DNA of 64,000 bases from Candidatus Melainabacteria bacterium (GCA_003258725.1 QHMG01000005.1:1-64000), one strand, 5' to 3'; shown: positions 26,019 through 34,815, counted from the first letter of the stretch. Notes: generated by a model from the letters alone, not told the origin. Program-made: numbers and translations.

Positions 26019-26586
26019 TGCAGAAATTAAAGAATGGCTTAAAGAAAACTTAAATGAAGAAAGATATTTGCACTCTTTGGGAACTGCTGATTGCGCAAAA
26101 GATTTGGCTAAAAGATATGGGCTTGACGAAGAAAAAGCATACCTTACTGGTTTAATTCATGATTGTGCCAAATGCTATAAAAACGAAGATTTAAAAGAAA
26201 TTATTGAAAATAAAATGGATTGTGATCCAGAAGAATTGCTAAATCCAAAAACTTTTCACTCTCCAGCGGGTGCTTATGTTGCAAAAACCGAGTTTGGTGT
26301 AGAAGATGAAGAAATTTTGTCAGCAATTTATTGCCATACCGTTGGTAAACTGAATATGACAACTTTTGAAAAAATAATCTTTTTAGCAGATAAAATTGAA
26401 CCTAATACTCGTGATAAATCTTGGTGCGAAAAAGTTTATAAAATTCTTAATGAAGAAAACGGCTTAAATAAAGCATTAATGGCTTGTTATGATTACACAA
26501 TAAAAAGCCTAGTCGATAGACGATTAAAAATTTGTCTTACAACTATAAAAATTTATAACGAACTACTTGATAATATCAAGGCATAA
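26008..26586 (+). CDS. yqeK: HD-domain hydrolase YqeK (Ap4A hydrolase)
   Basis: 192 residues of the HD superfamily. Metal-binding residues are visible as H-S-L-G-T-A-D-C-A near 19, L-I-H-D-C-A-K-C near 48, H-S-P-A-G-A near 84 and A-I-Y-C-H-T-V-G near 107. YqeK proteins cleave diadenosine tetraphosphate symmetrically to ADP. The gene is translationally coupled to nadD. Its 3' end overlaps the end of holB on the other strand by 24 bases. Confidence 0.88.
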   Translation: MKNNAEIKEWLKENLNEERYLHSLGTADCAKDLAKRYGLDEEKAYLTGLIHDCAKCYKNEDLKEIIENKMDCDPEELLNPKTFHSPAGAYVAKTEFGVEDEEILSAIYCHTVGKLNMTTFEKIIFLADKIEPNTRDKSWCEKVYKILNEENGLNKALMACYDYTIKSLVDRRLKICLTTIKIYNELLDNIKA

Positions 26587-27414
26587 ATTTTCAAAAGCAT
26601 TAATTGGCGAAACGCTTGCTGTAACTTCTTTTTTTGCAAGTTCGACGGCTTCAACGTCGTGCATTAATCTTAGTTGAATTTGTTTGTTATCAAGGTTATT
26701 TTTTAATAGTGAAAGCATATAATTTTGCATTTCGTCTAAAGTTTTTATTGCATTAGAAGAAACATCATTTAGTTTTTTTGCAATTTCAAAAACTTCTCCC
26801 CGTTCAAATTCGTAGTAGTTTTCAAAAATATCTTTAATGTTATCCCAATTGTAGTCGGTGTTTTCAAAAGAAGGTACAAAGAAACATTGAGAACGAGAAA
26901 TTATTGTTGAGATTAAATCCTCTTTGTCACGAGTTAAAAAGAAGAAGGTTGTTTTTGAAGGTGGCTCTTCAATCGTTTTTAAAAGAGCATTTGCGGCTTC
27001 TTCTTGGAAATTTAGCTTGTTTAATCCTTGAATATTGTCATCATTATCTCTATCGCAGAAAATAAAAACTCTGTGATAATCAGAAGATGTCAAAAGAGAT
27101 TGTTTTATTTCTTGAGCTTGTCGTATGGAAATTACGGTTTTTGAGTCATCTCCGTCAGGTTTGTTGTCAACTCTGGAAATTGTTAATACAGCAGGGTGTT
27201 CACCCATTCTAATCCAATTGCAGTCAAGGCAATTGCAATCATAATTCTTATCTTTTTTACAGTTTAAAAGTCTTGCAATGTATAGCGCAAGGTCATATTG
27301 GGCTTGTAAATCGTGTCCATATAGCAAAATGCTATGAGCAATAGATTTGTTAGAATTTTTAATTCCGTTTTCAAAATATTTTACTAAAAAAGGATATTTA
27401 TCTAAGAAGTGCAT
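26563..27414 (-). CDS. holB: DNA polymerase III delta' subunit
   Basis: 283 residues in the AAA+ clamp-loader fold. The nucleotide site is degenerate, as in delta' (L-L-Y-G-H-D-L-Q-A-Q). A Cys4 zinc module (C-x8-C-x-C-x2-C in N-C-K-K-D-K-N-Y-D-C-N-C-L-D-C-N) is near 60-75, followed by A-N-A-L-L-K-T-I-E-E-P-P near 155. I place the start at 27414 because GGAGG stands seven bases before that ATG; a longer frame upstream has no such site. It overlaps the end of holA by 17 bases. Confidence 0.85.
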   Translation of the reverse strand: MHFLDKYPFLVKYFENGIKNSNKSIAHSILLYGHDLQAQYDLALYIARLLNCKKDKNYDCNCLDCNWIRMGEHPAVLTISRVDNKPDGDDSKTVISIRQAQEIKQSLLTSSDYHRVFIFCDRDNDDNIQGLNKLNFQEEAANALLKTIEEPPSKTTFFFLTRDKEDLISTIISRSQCFFVPSFENTDYNWDNIKDIFENYYEFERGEVFEIAKKLNDVSSNAIKTLDEMQNYMLSLLKNNLDNKQIQLRLMHDVEAVELAKKEVTASVSPINAFENLCLDIIK

Positions 27415-28378
27415 TTTGCACCTCCATTTCGCTGTCAATTGATTGACCTGACTTTATTCTATACTCTGCATTAGTTAAATTTTCTTTTAATTTTACTAAA
27501 TTCTTTAATTGTTGTCCTCTGCTATTTTTCATAATTGCAGTAACTTGTTTTGCTGACATTCCTGTAATTGAAGCAATTTCTTCAACTGATTTGTTAGAAT
27601 TTATTTTTAATAAAATTCTCTTTCTCAAAATAGTTTGAATTGCTGACAAAATTTCTAGAGGGTGCTTTTTATCTAAAAGTTTTTTGTATTCAAAAAGAGC
27701 TTTGTCATAATCTTGAGACATAACAAGTTCTGTAAAATGAAACAAATCTTCGTTTGAAATACAGATTTCTTTAACCATTGATTTCGTAATATTTTTTTCT
27801 GGATATGCAAACAGTTTAAGTTTGTCTAACTCATAATCAAGTTCTCTTAAGTGATTGCCAACACTTTCTATTAACTCATCAATGGCAGGTTGTTCAAGAG
27901 TTATCCCCTTTGACTTGCCCTGTTTTTTTAGCCAAGCAGATAAATCTTGTTTGCCATAATAATTCATTTGATAACGTAAAAATTCTTGCGAATTGAATTT
28001 TGAAAGAATTTTAAAAATCTTTTTGCGCTTGTCGATTTTTTTGCGTTCATCAGCTGGATAGTTTAAGTAAAAGGCTATATCACAACCTTTCATATTGTTG
28101 GTTAATGCGGTTTCAAGCTCTTTTAATTCGTTATCCTCAAAACTTATGGCTTTTTCTTTGTCTTCTCCGTAAAAATAACGGTTGCAGTTTATTACGGTCA
28201 AAGTTTTTCCAAACATAATACCTTGAGAGCGTACAGCAAGCATTAAATCTGGATATTTTGGATAATATAATTTTTTGAAATTTACAGACGCAAAATTCTT
28301 ATCCAACCCTTTTTTTAAGGCTTCGATTGCTAAATCAATATTATAATCTTCATCACCGTAATAAAAATATACTGCCAT
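27398..28378 (-). CDS. holA: DNA polymerase III delta subunit
   Basis: 326 residues. The N-terminal part begins A-V-Y-F-Y-Y-G-D-E-D-Y. The middle has W-L-K-K-Q-G-K-S-K-G-I and the L-R-E-L-D-Y-E-L-D-K-L segment of HolA. The C-terminal helical collar follows. HolA opens the sliding clamp within the clamp loader. It begins two bases after the ROK gene and overlaps holB, so the operon supplies two clamp-loader subunits together. Confidence 0.88.
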   Translation of the reverse strand: MAVYFYYGDEDYNIDLAIEALKKGLDKNFASVNFKKLYYPKYPDLMLAVRSQGIMFGKTLTVINCNRYFYGEDKEKAISFEDNELKELETALTNNMKGCDIAFYLNYPADERKKIDKRKKIFKILSKFNSQEFLRYQMNYYGKQDLSAWLKKQGKSKGITLEQPAIDELIESVGNHLRELDYELDKLKLFAYPEKNITKSMVKEICISNEDLFHFTELVMSQDYDKALFEYKKLLDKKHPLEILSAIQTILRKRILLKINSNKSVEEIASITGMSAKQVTAIMKNSRGQQLKNLVKLKENLTNAEYRIKSGQSIDSEMEVQNALLR

Positions 28379-28380
28379 AA

Positions 28381-29334
28381 CTACGATTCAATCAATAAAC
28401 TTGCACCGATAACGCCTGCGTTGTTGCCTAGTTGCGCTGGAACAATTTCAACAGCTTCAGCTGAAACAGGCATTGCACGTTGCATTAGTGCTTCTTTTGT
28501 AGGTTTTAATAACAAATCGCCACAAGCCGCAACACCACCGCCGATGATAATTCTTTCTGGGTTCAATAGATTTACAACACTTGCTAAACCTGTACCTAAA
28601 TATTCGCCCATAAATTTAAAAATCATATTTGCAACGCCGTCGCCTTGTTCAGCAGCTTTTGCAACAATGTAAGGGGTAATTTCACCATTTTCAGCCATTT
28701 CTCTGAATTTTGTAGATTTACCACCTTTTAAGTATTCTTCTGCCATTGCAACGATTGAAGGTCCTGAAACGTATGCTTCTAAACAACCGTAATCACCACA
28801 ACCACAAAGTTTGTCACCATTTGCGAAAAGTTTGATGTGACCAATTTCACCCGCAGTATTGCTTGCGCCACGTACAAGTTTACCGTTGATTACAATACCT
28901 GAGCCGATACCTGTACCAACTGTAATGCAAACTAAGTTGTCACAGCCTTTACCAGCACCGTAATTTAATTCACCTAAAGTAGCAACACGTACATCGTTGT
29001 CAATTCTTGTTGGTATTCCAAATTCTTTTTCAATAATGTCAGTGATTGAAACATTATTCCAGCCTGGAATATTTGTTGAATGTTTTACAATACCGTTTTT
29101 GTAATCAATTTGTCCAGGAAAACCAAAACCAATTCCTTCAACATTAGCTTTTGAAGAATTTGTTTCTTCCATAAGTGTAATGATTGCTTGTTTCATGTTG
29201 TTAACGGTGTATTCGTACCCCATTTCTGAACGAGTCGGAGTTGAATTTGAATATAAAATTTCGCCTTTATGGCTAACAAGTGCAAATTTAATGTTAGTCC
29301 CACCAACATCAATACCAATTCTATTTTTAGTCAT
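28381..29334 (-). CDS. ROK-family sugar kinase (glucokinase type)
   Basis: 317 residues. An ATP-binding I-G-I-D-V-G-G-T-N-I-K begins at residue 5. The ROK zinc motif C-G-C-G-D-Y-G-C-L-E-A is near 167, with the catalytic E-I-G-H-I just before it. There is no HTH, so it is a kinase rather than a repressor; glucose is the most common substrate. It heads the operon with holA and holB. AGAGG precedes the start. Confidence 0.88.
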   Translation of the reverse strand: MTKNRIGIDVGGTNIKFALVSHKGEILYSNSTPTRSEMGYEYTVNNMKQAIITLMEETNSSKANVEGIGFGFPGQIDYKNGIVKHSTNIPGWNNVSITDIIEKEFGIPTRIDNDVRVATLGELNYGAGKGCDNLVCITVGTGIGSGIVINGKLVRGASNTAGEIGHIKLFANGDKLCGCGDYGCLEAYVSGPSIVAMAEEYLKGGKSTKFREMAENGEITPYIVAKAAEQGDGVANMIFKFMGEYLGTGLASVVNLLNPERIIIGGGVAACGDLLLKPTKEALMQRAMPVSAEAVEIVPAQLGNNAGVIGASLLIES

Positions 29335-29444
29335 CTTTAATACCTCTTTTTCTTACAATCATAATAGGACAAACAAGCATGCTTGTCATGTTATTAAAGT
29401 AAAAAATGCTTTAAATGCTTGTTATTACTGAAAAGGCAATTTTT

Positions 29445-29549
29445 CAGACTTTGCGTAGGCTGAAACGAAGCGGAACGCCGAAGTAGCGAGGACATAGTGA
29501 ATGACAACGAAGTGAAATGAACGACATGTCCGAGTGGAGCAATAGTCTG
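29445..29549 (+). repeat. 105-bp inverted-end repeat, family A copy 1
   Basis: The ends CAGACTTTGC and GCAATAGTCTG are near-perfect inverted repeats. The same 105-base unit recurs in inverted orientation at 43685-43789, aligning without gaps at roughly 80% identity. The direct repeat TACTGAAAAGGCAATTTTT stands immediately before it (29426-29444) and 13 bases after it (29563-29581). It has no coding capacity, so it is MITE-like. Confidence 0.65.
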
Positions 29550-29733
29550 AACATACCGTCAATACTGAAAAGGCAATTTTTAAACACAAAAATACTTAAT
29601 ATAAATGTAAGCGATAAGCAAACAAACAATTTAATAAAAAGGATAAAAAGAATATTGGTGCATTAGTTTATATGCGCTGATAATAACAAAGATTTTTATA
29701 CTCTCTCTCTTAATATCCTCGTGTTTATTTAAT

Positions 29734-29761
29734 GTTCGTCAACAATCTTGACGAACTTTTT
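29734..29761 (+). terminator. Orphan plus-strand terminator
   Basis: GTTCGTCAA at 29734-29742 pairs with TTGACGAAC at 29748-29756 and is followed by TTTTTATT. No annotated plus-strand gene lies upstream within 3 kb, so it may end an unannotated small transcript or be left over from an inserted element. Confidence 0.55.
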
Positions 29762-29940
29762 ATTGCAAAAAAAAGAGGGCGCCTGTTAAACCCTCAGTAC
29801 TTGAATTTACTCTAAAATTTTCTCTCTCTGTATAGAAAATTTTCACATCAAACCGAGCAGTGCTATAAGAGCACTGCGGTTTGTTATTTCGGCTATAAAT
29901 GCTGTAAATAAACAGCAATAAAAAAGTTTTTAGTATTTCC

Positions 29941-29994
29941 CGAATTTTTGGTAGGATTCGCTCGCTTCGTTCAACATCACCCTACTGAAATTCG
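29941..29994 (-). repeat. Small inverted-end element, family B copy 1
   Basis: The ends CGAATTTTTGGTAGG and CCCTACTGAAATTCG are imperfect inverted repeats around a TTCGCTCGCTTCGTTC core. A longer relative lies at 43458-43546 with the same core and right end. It abuts the stop codon of the hook-type gene. Confidence 0.5.
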
Positions 29995-30831
29995 TTATGA
30001 TGATACCAATCTCATTGCTTCTTGTAGCAATTCTTTTTGAGATGAAATCAATTTGTTTGCAAGTTCCATTTGAACTTTTGCTTGTTGGTAGTTTGCGATG
30101 TTATCTTTGAATCCAACGTTTGACAATTCTAACAAGCCTGAACGAATTTCGTTACGTCCTAAAACAGGTCTACCTGATTCTTCAGTTTCAATGTATTGAC
30201 CGTCTTTAACTTCGTACAAACCGTTTTTGTTGTGGAAACTCATTGTTGCGATTTTATACAAAGGAACACGTTTTTTACCACCGTCGGCTTTACCATAGAT
30301 TGTACCGTCGTTCTTGATTTCGTAATCATCGTATTTACCTAAGTATTTACCATTATTTGGGTCAATCCAAAGTTTGATGTTAGTTGTTGGAACATCTAAT
30401 GCACCACCCTTTGTAATTGTTTCTTCATAAAGGTCTGCACTCAAAGATTTTGTACCAGCCATGATTTCACCTTTATCGTTTAAGATGTAACCTTGAACTG
30501 TATTACCGTCTTTGTTTGTATAAACACCTTCGCTGTTGAAGTCGAATTCACCATGTCTTGTGTAAATTACCTTGCCTTCATCGGTACGAGTAACGAAGAA
30601 GCCTTCGCCTTCAAGGAATAGGTTTGCGTTTGCTGTACCAGGAGTAGATTTACCTTGTCCGAAGTTTTTATCGCAATTGTCAAGAACTGCACCACCTAAG
30701 AAGGTTTTGAATGTTACCTTATTCTCCTTAAATCCAGGAGTATATATGTTGGTCATATTTGTTGTAAGGGTATTCATCCATTCTGTTGTTGCCTTTTGCG
30801 TATTAAGCGCAGTTACAAAAGAATCATTCAT
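29995..30831 (-). CDS. Flagellar hook/basal-body rod protein
   Basis: 278 residues of the FlgE/F/G family. The N-terminus has the helical M-N-T-L-T-T-N-M-T-N-I-Y-T-P-G-F-K pattern. L-F-L-E-G-E-G-F-F-V and Y-T-R-H-G-E-F-D-F near residues 72-95 mark the rod/hook core, and the C-terminus has R-S-G-L-L-E-L-S-N-V-x-F and a coiled-coil end. The size suits FlgF/FlgG, but its place after fliK is usual for the hook protein FlgE. Its start overlaps the fliK stop codon. Confidence 0.85.
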   Translation of the reverse strand: MNDSFVTALNTQKATTEWMNTLTTNMTNIYTPGFKENKVTFKTFLGGAVLDNCDKNFGQGKSTPGTANANLFLEGEGFFVTRTDEGKVIYTRHGEFDFNSEGVYTNKDGNTVQGYILNDKGEIMAGTKSLSADLYEETITKGGALDVPTTNIKLWIDPNNGKYLGKYDDYEIKNDGTIYGKADGGKKRVPLYKIATMSFHNKNGLYEVKDGQYIETEESGRPVLGRNEIRSGLLELSNVGFKDNIANYQQAKVQMELANKLISSQKELLQEAMRLVSS

Positions 30832-32743
30832 AGCCGTTCTCCTTATTACTGTTTCTGTTATTACGTTTTTCTTCCTTGTTGTCTTTTCTTGATTGATCTC
30901 TATATGACAAGTTTTCGTATTCTAATCCTTCATCATTGAACTTTTGCTTTAATAAAGGAATGTTAGATTTCAAGTATTGTTCTACTGCTGCATCTCCTGG
31001 TAAAAATTCTGCTGAAATTCTGCCATTGCGGTTAACTTTTAAGATTACTGATAAATCTTTGTCAAAGTCAACACGGAAAGATTTATTTGTTTCTTGAGAT
31101 TCTTTCAAGGCATTCAATAAGCTCTTTGAAACTTTTGCTGAATGGGCTTCTTCAACATCTTTTAATGTTGCTTGATTTGCCATATCTGTTGCTTTTGAAT
31201 CTTGTGAAACTTGATTGTTGTTTTCAACTAAGTTTTGGAAGAATTTTGCGTCTGCTTCTGTCATCTTAATTGATTTTTCTTCAGCCTTTCTAGCTGATGA
31301 TGCAGAGTTAGATTTACCTGCTTTCTTTGTGTTTGTTGTTGATAAGTTTGCATCAATAAATTTAACAATGTCACTTGTTTTTGAAGTTGTTAAATTCTCT
31401 TTCAAGTCTTGTACAGGCGAAATTGGTGCGAAAGTAATAACTTTCATATCTTTAGCTGGTTTTTCCGTTTTGTTTAAATCAACAGGCTTGATTTCTCCAA
31501 CTTCTGTTGCTACCGTATTTTTAATGATATTTGTATCATTGTCAACTTTTGAATTAGTAATAACCAATTTTTTATTGTTAGTTTTTTCAGTTTTTGATGT
31601 TTTTTCATCTTTTAACAATGACTTGATGTTGTTGCTTACTGTGTTAATTTTTTCAGGTGAACTTGTATTTTTTGCAAATTTATCGCTTGCTACAAATTCG
31701 ATTTCATCAGTAACTACAGGTTTAACGTCTTTTGTTTCAACGTTTTTAACTTCAACTTTTTCATTTTTTACGTTATTTTGAGATAAGTTAGCTTTTATAT
31801 TATTTTTAGTAACATTTGTAACTGCTTCATCTTTAACAATATCTAAAGATTTGGTTTCTGCATTTGCGATTGAACCAACAACTTCCACATTGTCTGCTTT
31901 TTCAGCAACAGTTCCTGCAACCTCAGGTTTTTCAGTTATTTTTGTATCAACAAGGTCAGCTTTAGCAGTTGTACCAGCTACTTCTGGTTTGTCAGTAGCT
32001 TTTGCAACAGTTCCTGCAACTTCATTGTCAGGAGTTTCTGTTAATTTGTCAGAAAATACTGTGTTAACAATGTCTAAATCAACAGGGATATCGTTTTTAG
32101 TAGTTTTGTCTATTACTAAATCCTCTGTCATTTTTAAATTATCTGAATTGTTAGAAATTTCAACTGTATCAATGTCGCTTGTAACTTCTGCATTGTCATT
32201 CAAGTTTGATTGTTGATTTCTGTTATTGCTTGATAAATCCAACAAATCAGACTCATTAGAATTGTCTTTATGTAATTTTGATTTATCATTTTTTTCTGTT
32301 TCAATTTCTTTGTCTGATTTTATTGCAGTTGAAACCTGTGCAATTTGGTTTTCATTTTTGTTTGCCTTTAATTCAATTTGTTTGTTATTAACTAAAACAA
32401 TTTCTTTCACAAGTTCTTTTTCGGCTTTTTCGTGAATAGAAAGTTTTTGGTTTTGAGTTAAGTTTTCTTTGTTTAATGTTTTGTCGAAAGAGGTTTTATT
32501 TTCTGTTGTAGAAATAAATTTAAAATCTTTTACCGCATCAGCATTTTTACCAACAGTTTCAGTTGGGTTTGCGGGTTTAATATCTGTTTTAGTGTTGTTT
32601 GCAACCTCAATGTCAGACATCATAGATACAGCATCTTTAAATGAAGTACCTTCTGCTGTTTTAATTGCAGGCTTTGTAGTCGTAGCTTGCGCTACTTGAA
32701 CATTGTTATCAAGTTTTTGGGCTGATGTTTTGTTAATTTCCAT
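30824..32743 (-). CDS. fliK: Flagellar hook-length control protein FliK
   Basis: 639 residues, most of it a low-complexity Lys/Asp/Thr/Asn region that fits the ruler role of FliK. The conserved C-terminal domain is at about 555-625, with F-D-K-D-L-S-V-I-L-K-V-N-R-N-G-R-I-S-A-E-F-L and L-K-S-N-I-P-L-L-K. Near 245-300 a short unit of the type E-V-A-G-T-V-A is repeated about four times. FliK is exported and switches substrate class when the hook is complete. It overlaps fliJ by 11 bases and the hook gene by 8. Confidence 0.85.
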   Translation of the reverse strand: MEINKTSAQKLDNNVQVAQATTTKPAIKTAEGTSFKDAVSMMSDIEVANNTKTDIKPANPTETVGKNADAVKDFKFISTTENKTSFDKTLNKENLTQNQKLSIHEKAEKELVKEIVLVNNKQIELKANKNENQIAQVSTAIKSDKEIETEKNDKSKLHKDNSNESDLLDLSSNNRNQQSNLNDNAEVTSDIDTVEISNNSDNLKMTEDLVIDKTTKNDIPVDLDIVNTVFSDKLTETPDNEVAGTVAKATDKPEVAGTTAKADLVDTKITEKPEVAGTVAEKADNVEVVGSIANAETKSLDIVKDEAVTNVTKNNIKANLSQNNVKNEKVEVKNVETKDVKPVVTDEIEFVASDKFAKNTSSPEKINTVSNNIKSLLKDEKTSKTEKTNNKKLVITNSKVDNDTNIIKNTVATEVGEIKPVDLNKTEKPAKDMKVITFAPISPVQDLKENLTTSKTSDIVKFIDANLSTTNTKKAGKSNSASSARKAEEKSIKMTEADAKFFQNLVENNNQVSQDSKATDMANQATLKDVEEAHSAKVSKSLLNALKESQETNKSFRVDFDKDLSVILKVNRNGRISAEFLPGDAAVEQYLKSNIPLLKQKFNDEGLEYENLSYRDQSRKDNKEEKRNNRNSNKENGYE

Positions 32744-33227
32744 GTTCTCTCTCTATTTCTCTTTGATATTGCTCTAGCAACTCTTGTTCTTCTCGTGTTT
32801 CTCTTGATTGTTGGAAGTATCTTTGAACGCCTAACTCTGACATATTTTTTAATTCAGCTGCTTTTTCTTCTGCAATGTATGCGTCTCTAGATTTTTCCTT
32901 ATGTTTTTCAAGTACCTTTACTGCTTGCTCTAATTCAACTAGCTTTTGCATTTCTTGTTGAACTATTTCTTCTTTTTCTTGTCTTACAAGTTCAAGCTGT
33001 TCGGCTTTTTCCCACAAGTGATGCAAGTAGTTGTCGTATGCTTCCATCATTGTGAAATCTGCGTGTCTTTGGTTTTGTTTTGTCGCCTCAATTTCAGCAT
33101 TGTTACGTTGAATATCTGCTTCAGCCTCGTATAACGCTTGCTGAGCTTTTTGAAGAACCATTAATTGTTCTTCTTTTTTACGTATTCTAAAATCAAGTAC
33201 TTTTTGTAGTCTATAAACGAAAGGCAT
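32733..33227 (-). CDS. fliJ: Flagellar export protein FliJ
   Basis: 164 residues, one long antiparallel coiled coil. The family start F-x-Y-R-L-Q-K-V-L-D-F-R-I-R-K-K-E-E is clear. FliJ is the stalk of the export ATPase FliI and contacts the FlhA cytoplasmic ring. It is the first visible gene of the fliJ-fliK-hook operon. No strong Shine-Dalgarno sequence is seen before the start (GAGAG only). Confidence 0.85.
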   Translation of the reverse strand: MPFVYRLQKVLDFRIRKKEEQLMVLQKAQQALYEAEADIQRNNAEIEATKQNQRHADFTMMEAYDNYLHHLWEKAEQLELVRQEKEEIVQQEMQKLVELEQAVKVLEKHKEKSRDAYIAEEKAAELKNMSELGVQRYFQQSRETREEQELLEQYQREIEREHGN

Positions 33228-33326
33228 ATTACACTCTCACGTTAACATTATGGGGCATAATGCATCAAGTTTATACATCTATTTGTATGATTTATTTAAT
33301 AATTTATTTTAAAAAGTCAATATTTT

Positions 33327-34154
33327 TTAAATTTGAGCAATAATAACTCTATCAATTCCAGCTAAATCTTTTTCTATTTGAATATTTTTGTAGCCTTCTT
33401 GTTCTAGTGTTTGTTTTATATCTTCGCTTTGACCTAAACCCATTTCAAATAATAAATACCCGTTTTTGTTTAAGTAATTTTTTGCGTTTTTTGAGATTTT
33501 TTCGTAAAATTCTAACCCTTTTTCGTCTTTTGTATAAAGTGCTAAATCTGGGTCAAAAGTGACTTCTTTTTGAATTGTAGCTTTTTCGCTTAATGGGATG
33601 TATGGTGGATTTGAAACGATTAAATCATATTTTTCACTAACCTTTTCAAAAAGGTTTGATTTTAATGTTTTAACTTTTTCGCTCAAGTCTAATTTTTTAA
33701 TATTTTCCTCTGCAATTTTTAACGCATTGTCAGACACGTCAAGAGCCGTTGATTTACTTAATGTATATTTAGCAATGGTACATGCTAAAATGCCTGTACC
33801 TGTTCCGATATCAAGTGCAGATTTAAGATTGTTTTTGTTTATAATATCAATAGCTTTTCTTGCTAAAATTTCAGTTTCATCACGAGGAATAAGAGTATCT
33901 TTAGAAACCTTGAACTTGTCGCCCATAAAGTATGCAAAACCTAGAATTTGTTGAATTGGCATTCGTGTTCTGACACGAAGTTGAGCTTTTTCTTTAACAA
34001 TTCTAAGTTTACCTTCATCTAAGCGTTTGCCCATAACGATATCAACGGCACTGTATCCGCAAAAATGTTCAATAAGCATTTTTACTTCAGCATTAGCCTC
34101 GCTTTGCTCAATCCCTGCTGAAGTCAATATTTTCACTATTTCTACTATACTCAT
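33327..34154 (-). CDS. prmC: Release-factor glutamine methyltransferase
   Basis: 275 residues. The N-terminal five-helix part is followed by the SAM-binding A-L-D-I-G-T-G-T-G-I-L-A near 118 and the catalytic S-N-P-P-Y-I-P near 185, the motif that methylates the Gln of GGQ in RF1/RF2. I-P-R-D-E-T-E is near 90. It overlaps the upstream hypothetical gene by 47 bases in another frame. Confidence 0.92.
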   Translation of the reverse strand: MSIVEIVKILTSAGIEQSEANAEVKMLIEHFCGYSAVDIVMGKRLDEGKLRIVKEKAQLRVRTRMPIQQILGFAYFMGDKFKVSKDTLIPRDETEILARKAIDIINKNNLKSALDIGTGTGILACTIAKYTLSKSTALDVSDNALKIAEENIKKLDLSEKVKTLKSNLFEKVSEKYDLIVSNPPYIPLSEKATIQKEVTFDPDLALYTKDEKGLEFYEKISKNAKNYLNKNGYLLFEMGLGQSEDIKQTLEQEGYKNIQIEKDLAGIDRVIIAQI

Positions 34155-34626
34155 CTAAAATCTCACTTATCATTGTTTTTAAATCATATTTTGACAAATT
34201 TGTTGTATCTTTTTTGTCTATATTATATTTTTTGCACAAACGCTCGTAATAATAAAGTTGTTTTTTTGTCGGCGGTTCTTTTTGCATTTTAACATCTTGC
34301 AAAAATTTTCTTTTTTGTTTTTCAAATGCTTTTTGAGCCTCAATTAAAGGCTTTTGCGATTCTTTGTAATTGTAATAAGATTTGCACTCTTTTAAATATG
34401 AAAGAGTGTCAGATTTAAAATCTTCATCATAAAGAATATTTTCCAAAAATTCAAAATGAGGGTTGTCCATTTTGAAGTAATATTCTTCATCTTCAACAAA
34501 TTTTTCATATATTTTTTGAATATCAAAATTAGGACATTTTTTCACCAATGCCCTTAAAAAGTTACATAACGCTGATTTTTGAGTTTTGCTCAACGTTAAA
34601 TAAATTTTATTTTTAATGTATGACAT
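34108..34626 (-). CDS. Hypothetical helical protein upstream of prmC
   Basis: 172 residues, Lys/Glu/Tyr-rich and helical. Near the end is P-T-K-K-Q-L-Y-Y-Y-E-R-L-C-K-K-Y-N-I followed by L-S-K-Y-D-L-K-T-M-I-S-E-I-L. This resembles a small motif found at the ends of many replication-, phage- and nuclease-associated proteins. The function is not known. It ends in TGA inside prmC (47-base overlap) and begins nine bases after a 59-residue gene, so three genes are probably one operon. Confidence 0.65.
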   Translation of the reverse strand: MSYIKNKIYLTLSKTQKSALCNFLRALVKKCPNFDIQKIYEKFVEDEEYYFKMDNPHFEFLENILYDEDFKSDTLSYLKECKSYYNYKESQKPLIEAQKAFEKQKRKFLQDVKMQKEPPTKKQLYYYERLCKKYNIDKKDTTNLSKYDLKTMISEILDEYSRNSENIDFSRD

Positions 34627-34635
34627 AACATAATA

Positions 34636-34815
34636 TTAACGCAAAATATCTTTAACAGATAATTTTTCACCGATTTTTGCGTGGTGGAATGCCAACATTT
34701 TTTTGTAAATAGGATTTGAAACGTTTGATGCTGGAACAGAAACTGTTTTTTCTTCTTTTTCAACAGGTGCTTCAACTTTATCTAAAACTTGTAATCTAAT
34801 TACTTTGTTATCCAT
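34636..34815 (-). CDS. Small 59-residue protein
   Basis: The frame runs from an ATG at 34815 to TAA at 34636. It is preceded by AGAGGATTTAAA, a good ribosome site. The product starts M-D-N-K-V-I-R-L-Q-V-L-D, is Lys/Glu-rich, and ends in an amphipathic M-L-A-F-H-H-A-K-I-G-E-K-L-S-V-K-D-I-L-R. I recognise no family. Its place at the head of the prmC operon and its ribosome site support it as a real gene. Confidence 0.65.
   Translation of the reverse strand: MDNKVIRLQVLDKVEAPVEKEEKTVSVPASNVSNPIYKKMLAFHHAKIGEKLSVKDILR

Larger units (their letters stand above)
29335..29994. other. Repeat-rich gene-free stretch
   Basis: This 660-base gap has no supported frame. It contains a 105-bp repeat with inverted ends flanked by 19-bp direct repeats (29426-29581), a plus-strand terminator (29734-29761), a hairpin with arms at 29850-29864 and 29870-29882, CT-repeat tracts near 29700 and 29820, and a 54-bp inverted-end element ending at the stop codon of the hook gene. 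Confidence 0.6.

Noticed and set aside
29444..29629. 61-residue minus-strand frame in the repeat gap
   Set aside because: It lies over the family A repeat, has no ribosome site, and its protein resembles a random translation of the repeat.
30572..32699. Several plus-strand frames opposite fliK and the hook gene
   Set aside because: They are Val/Ser/Phe-rich mirror translations of Lys/Asn/Thr-rich genes, without ribosome sites.
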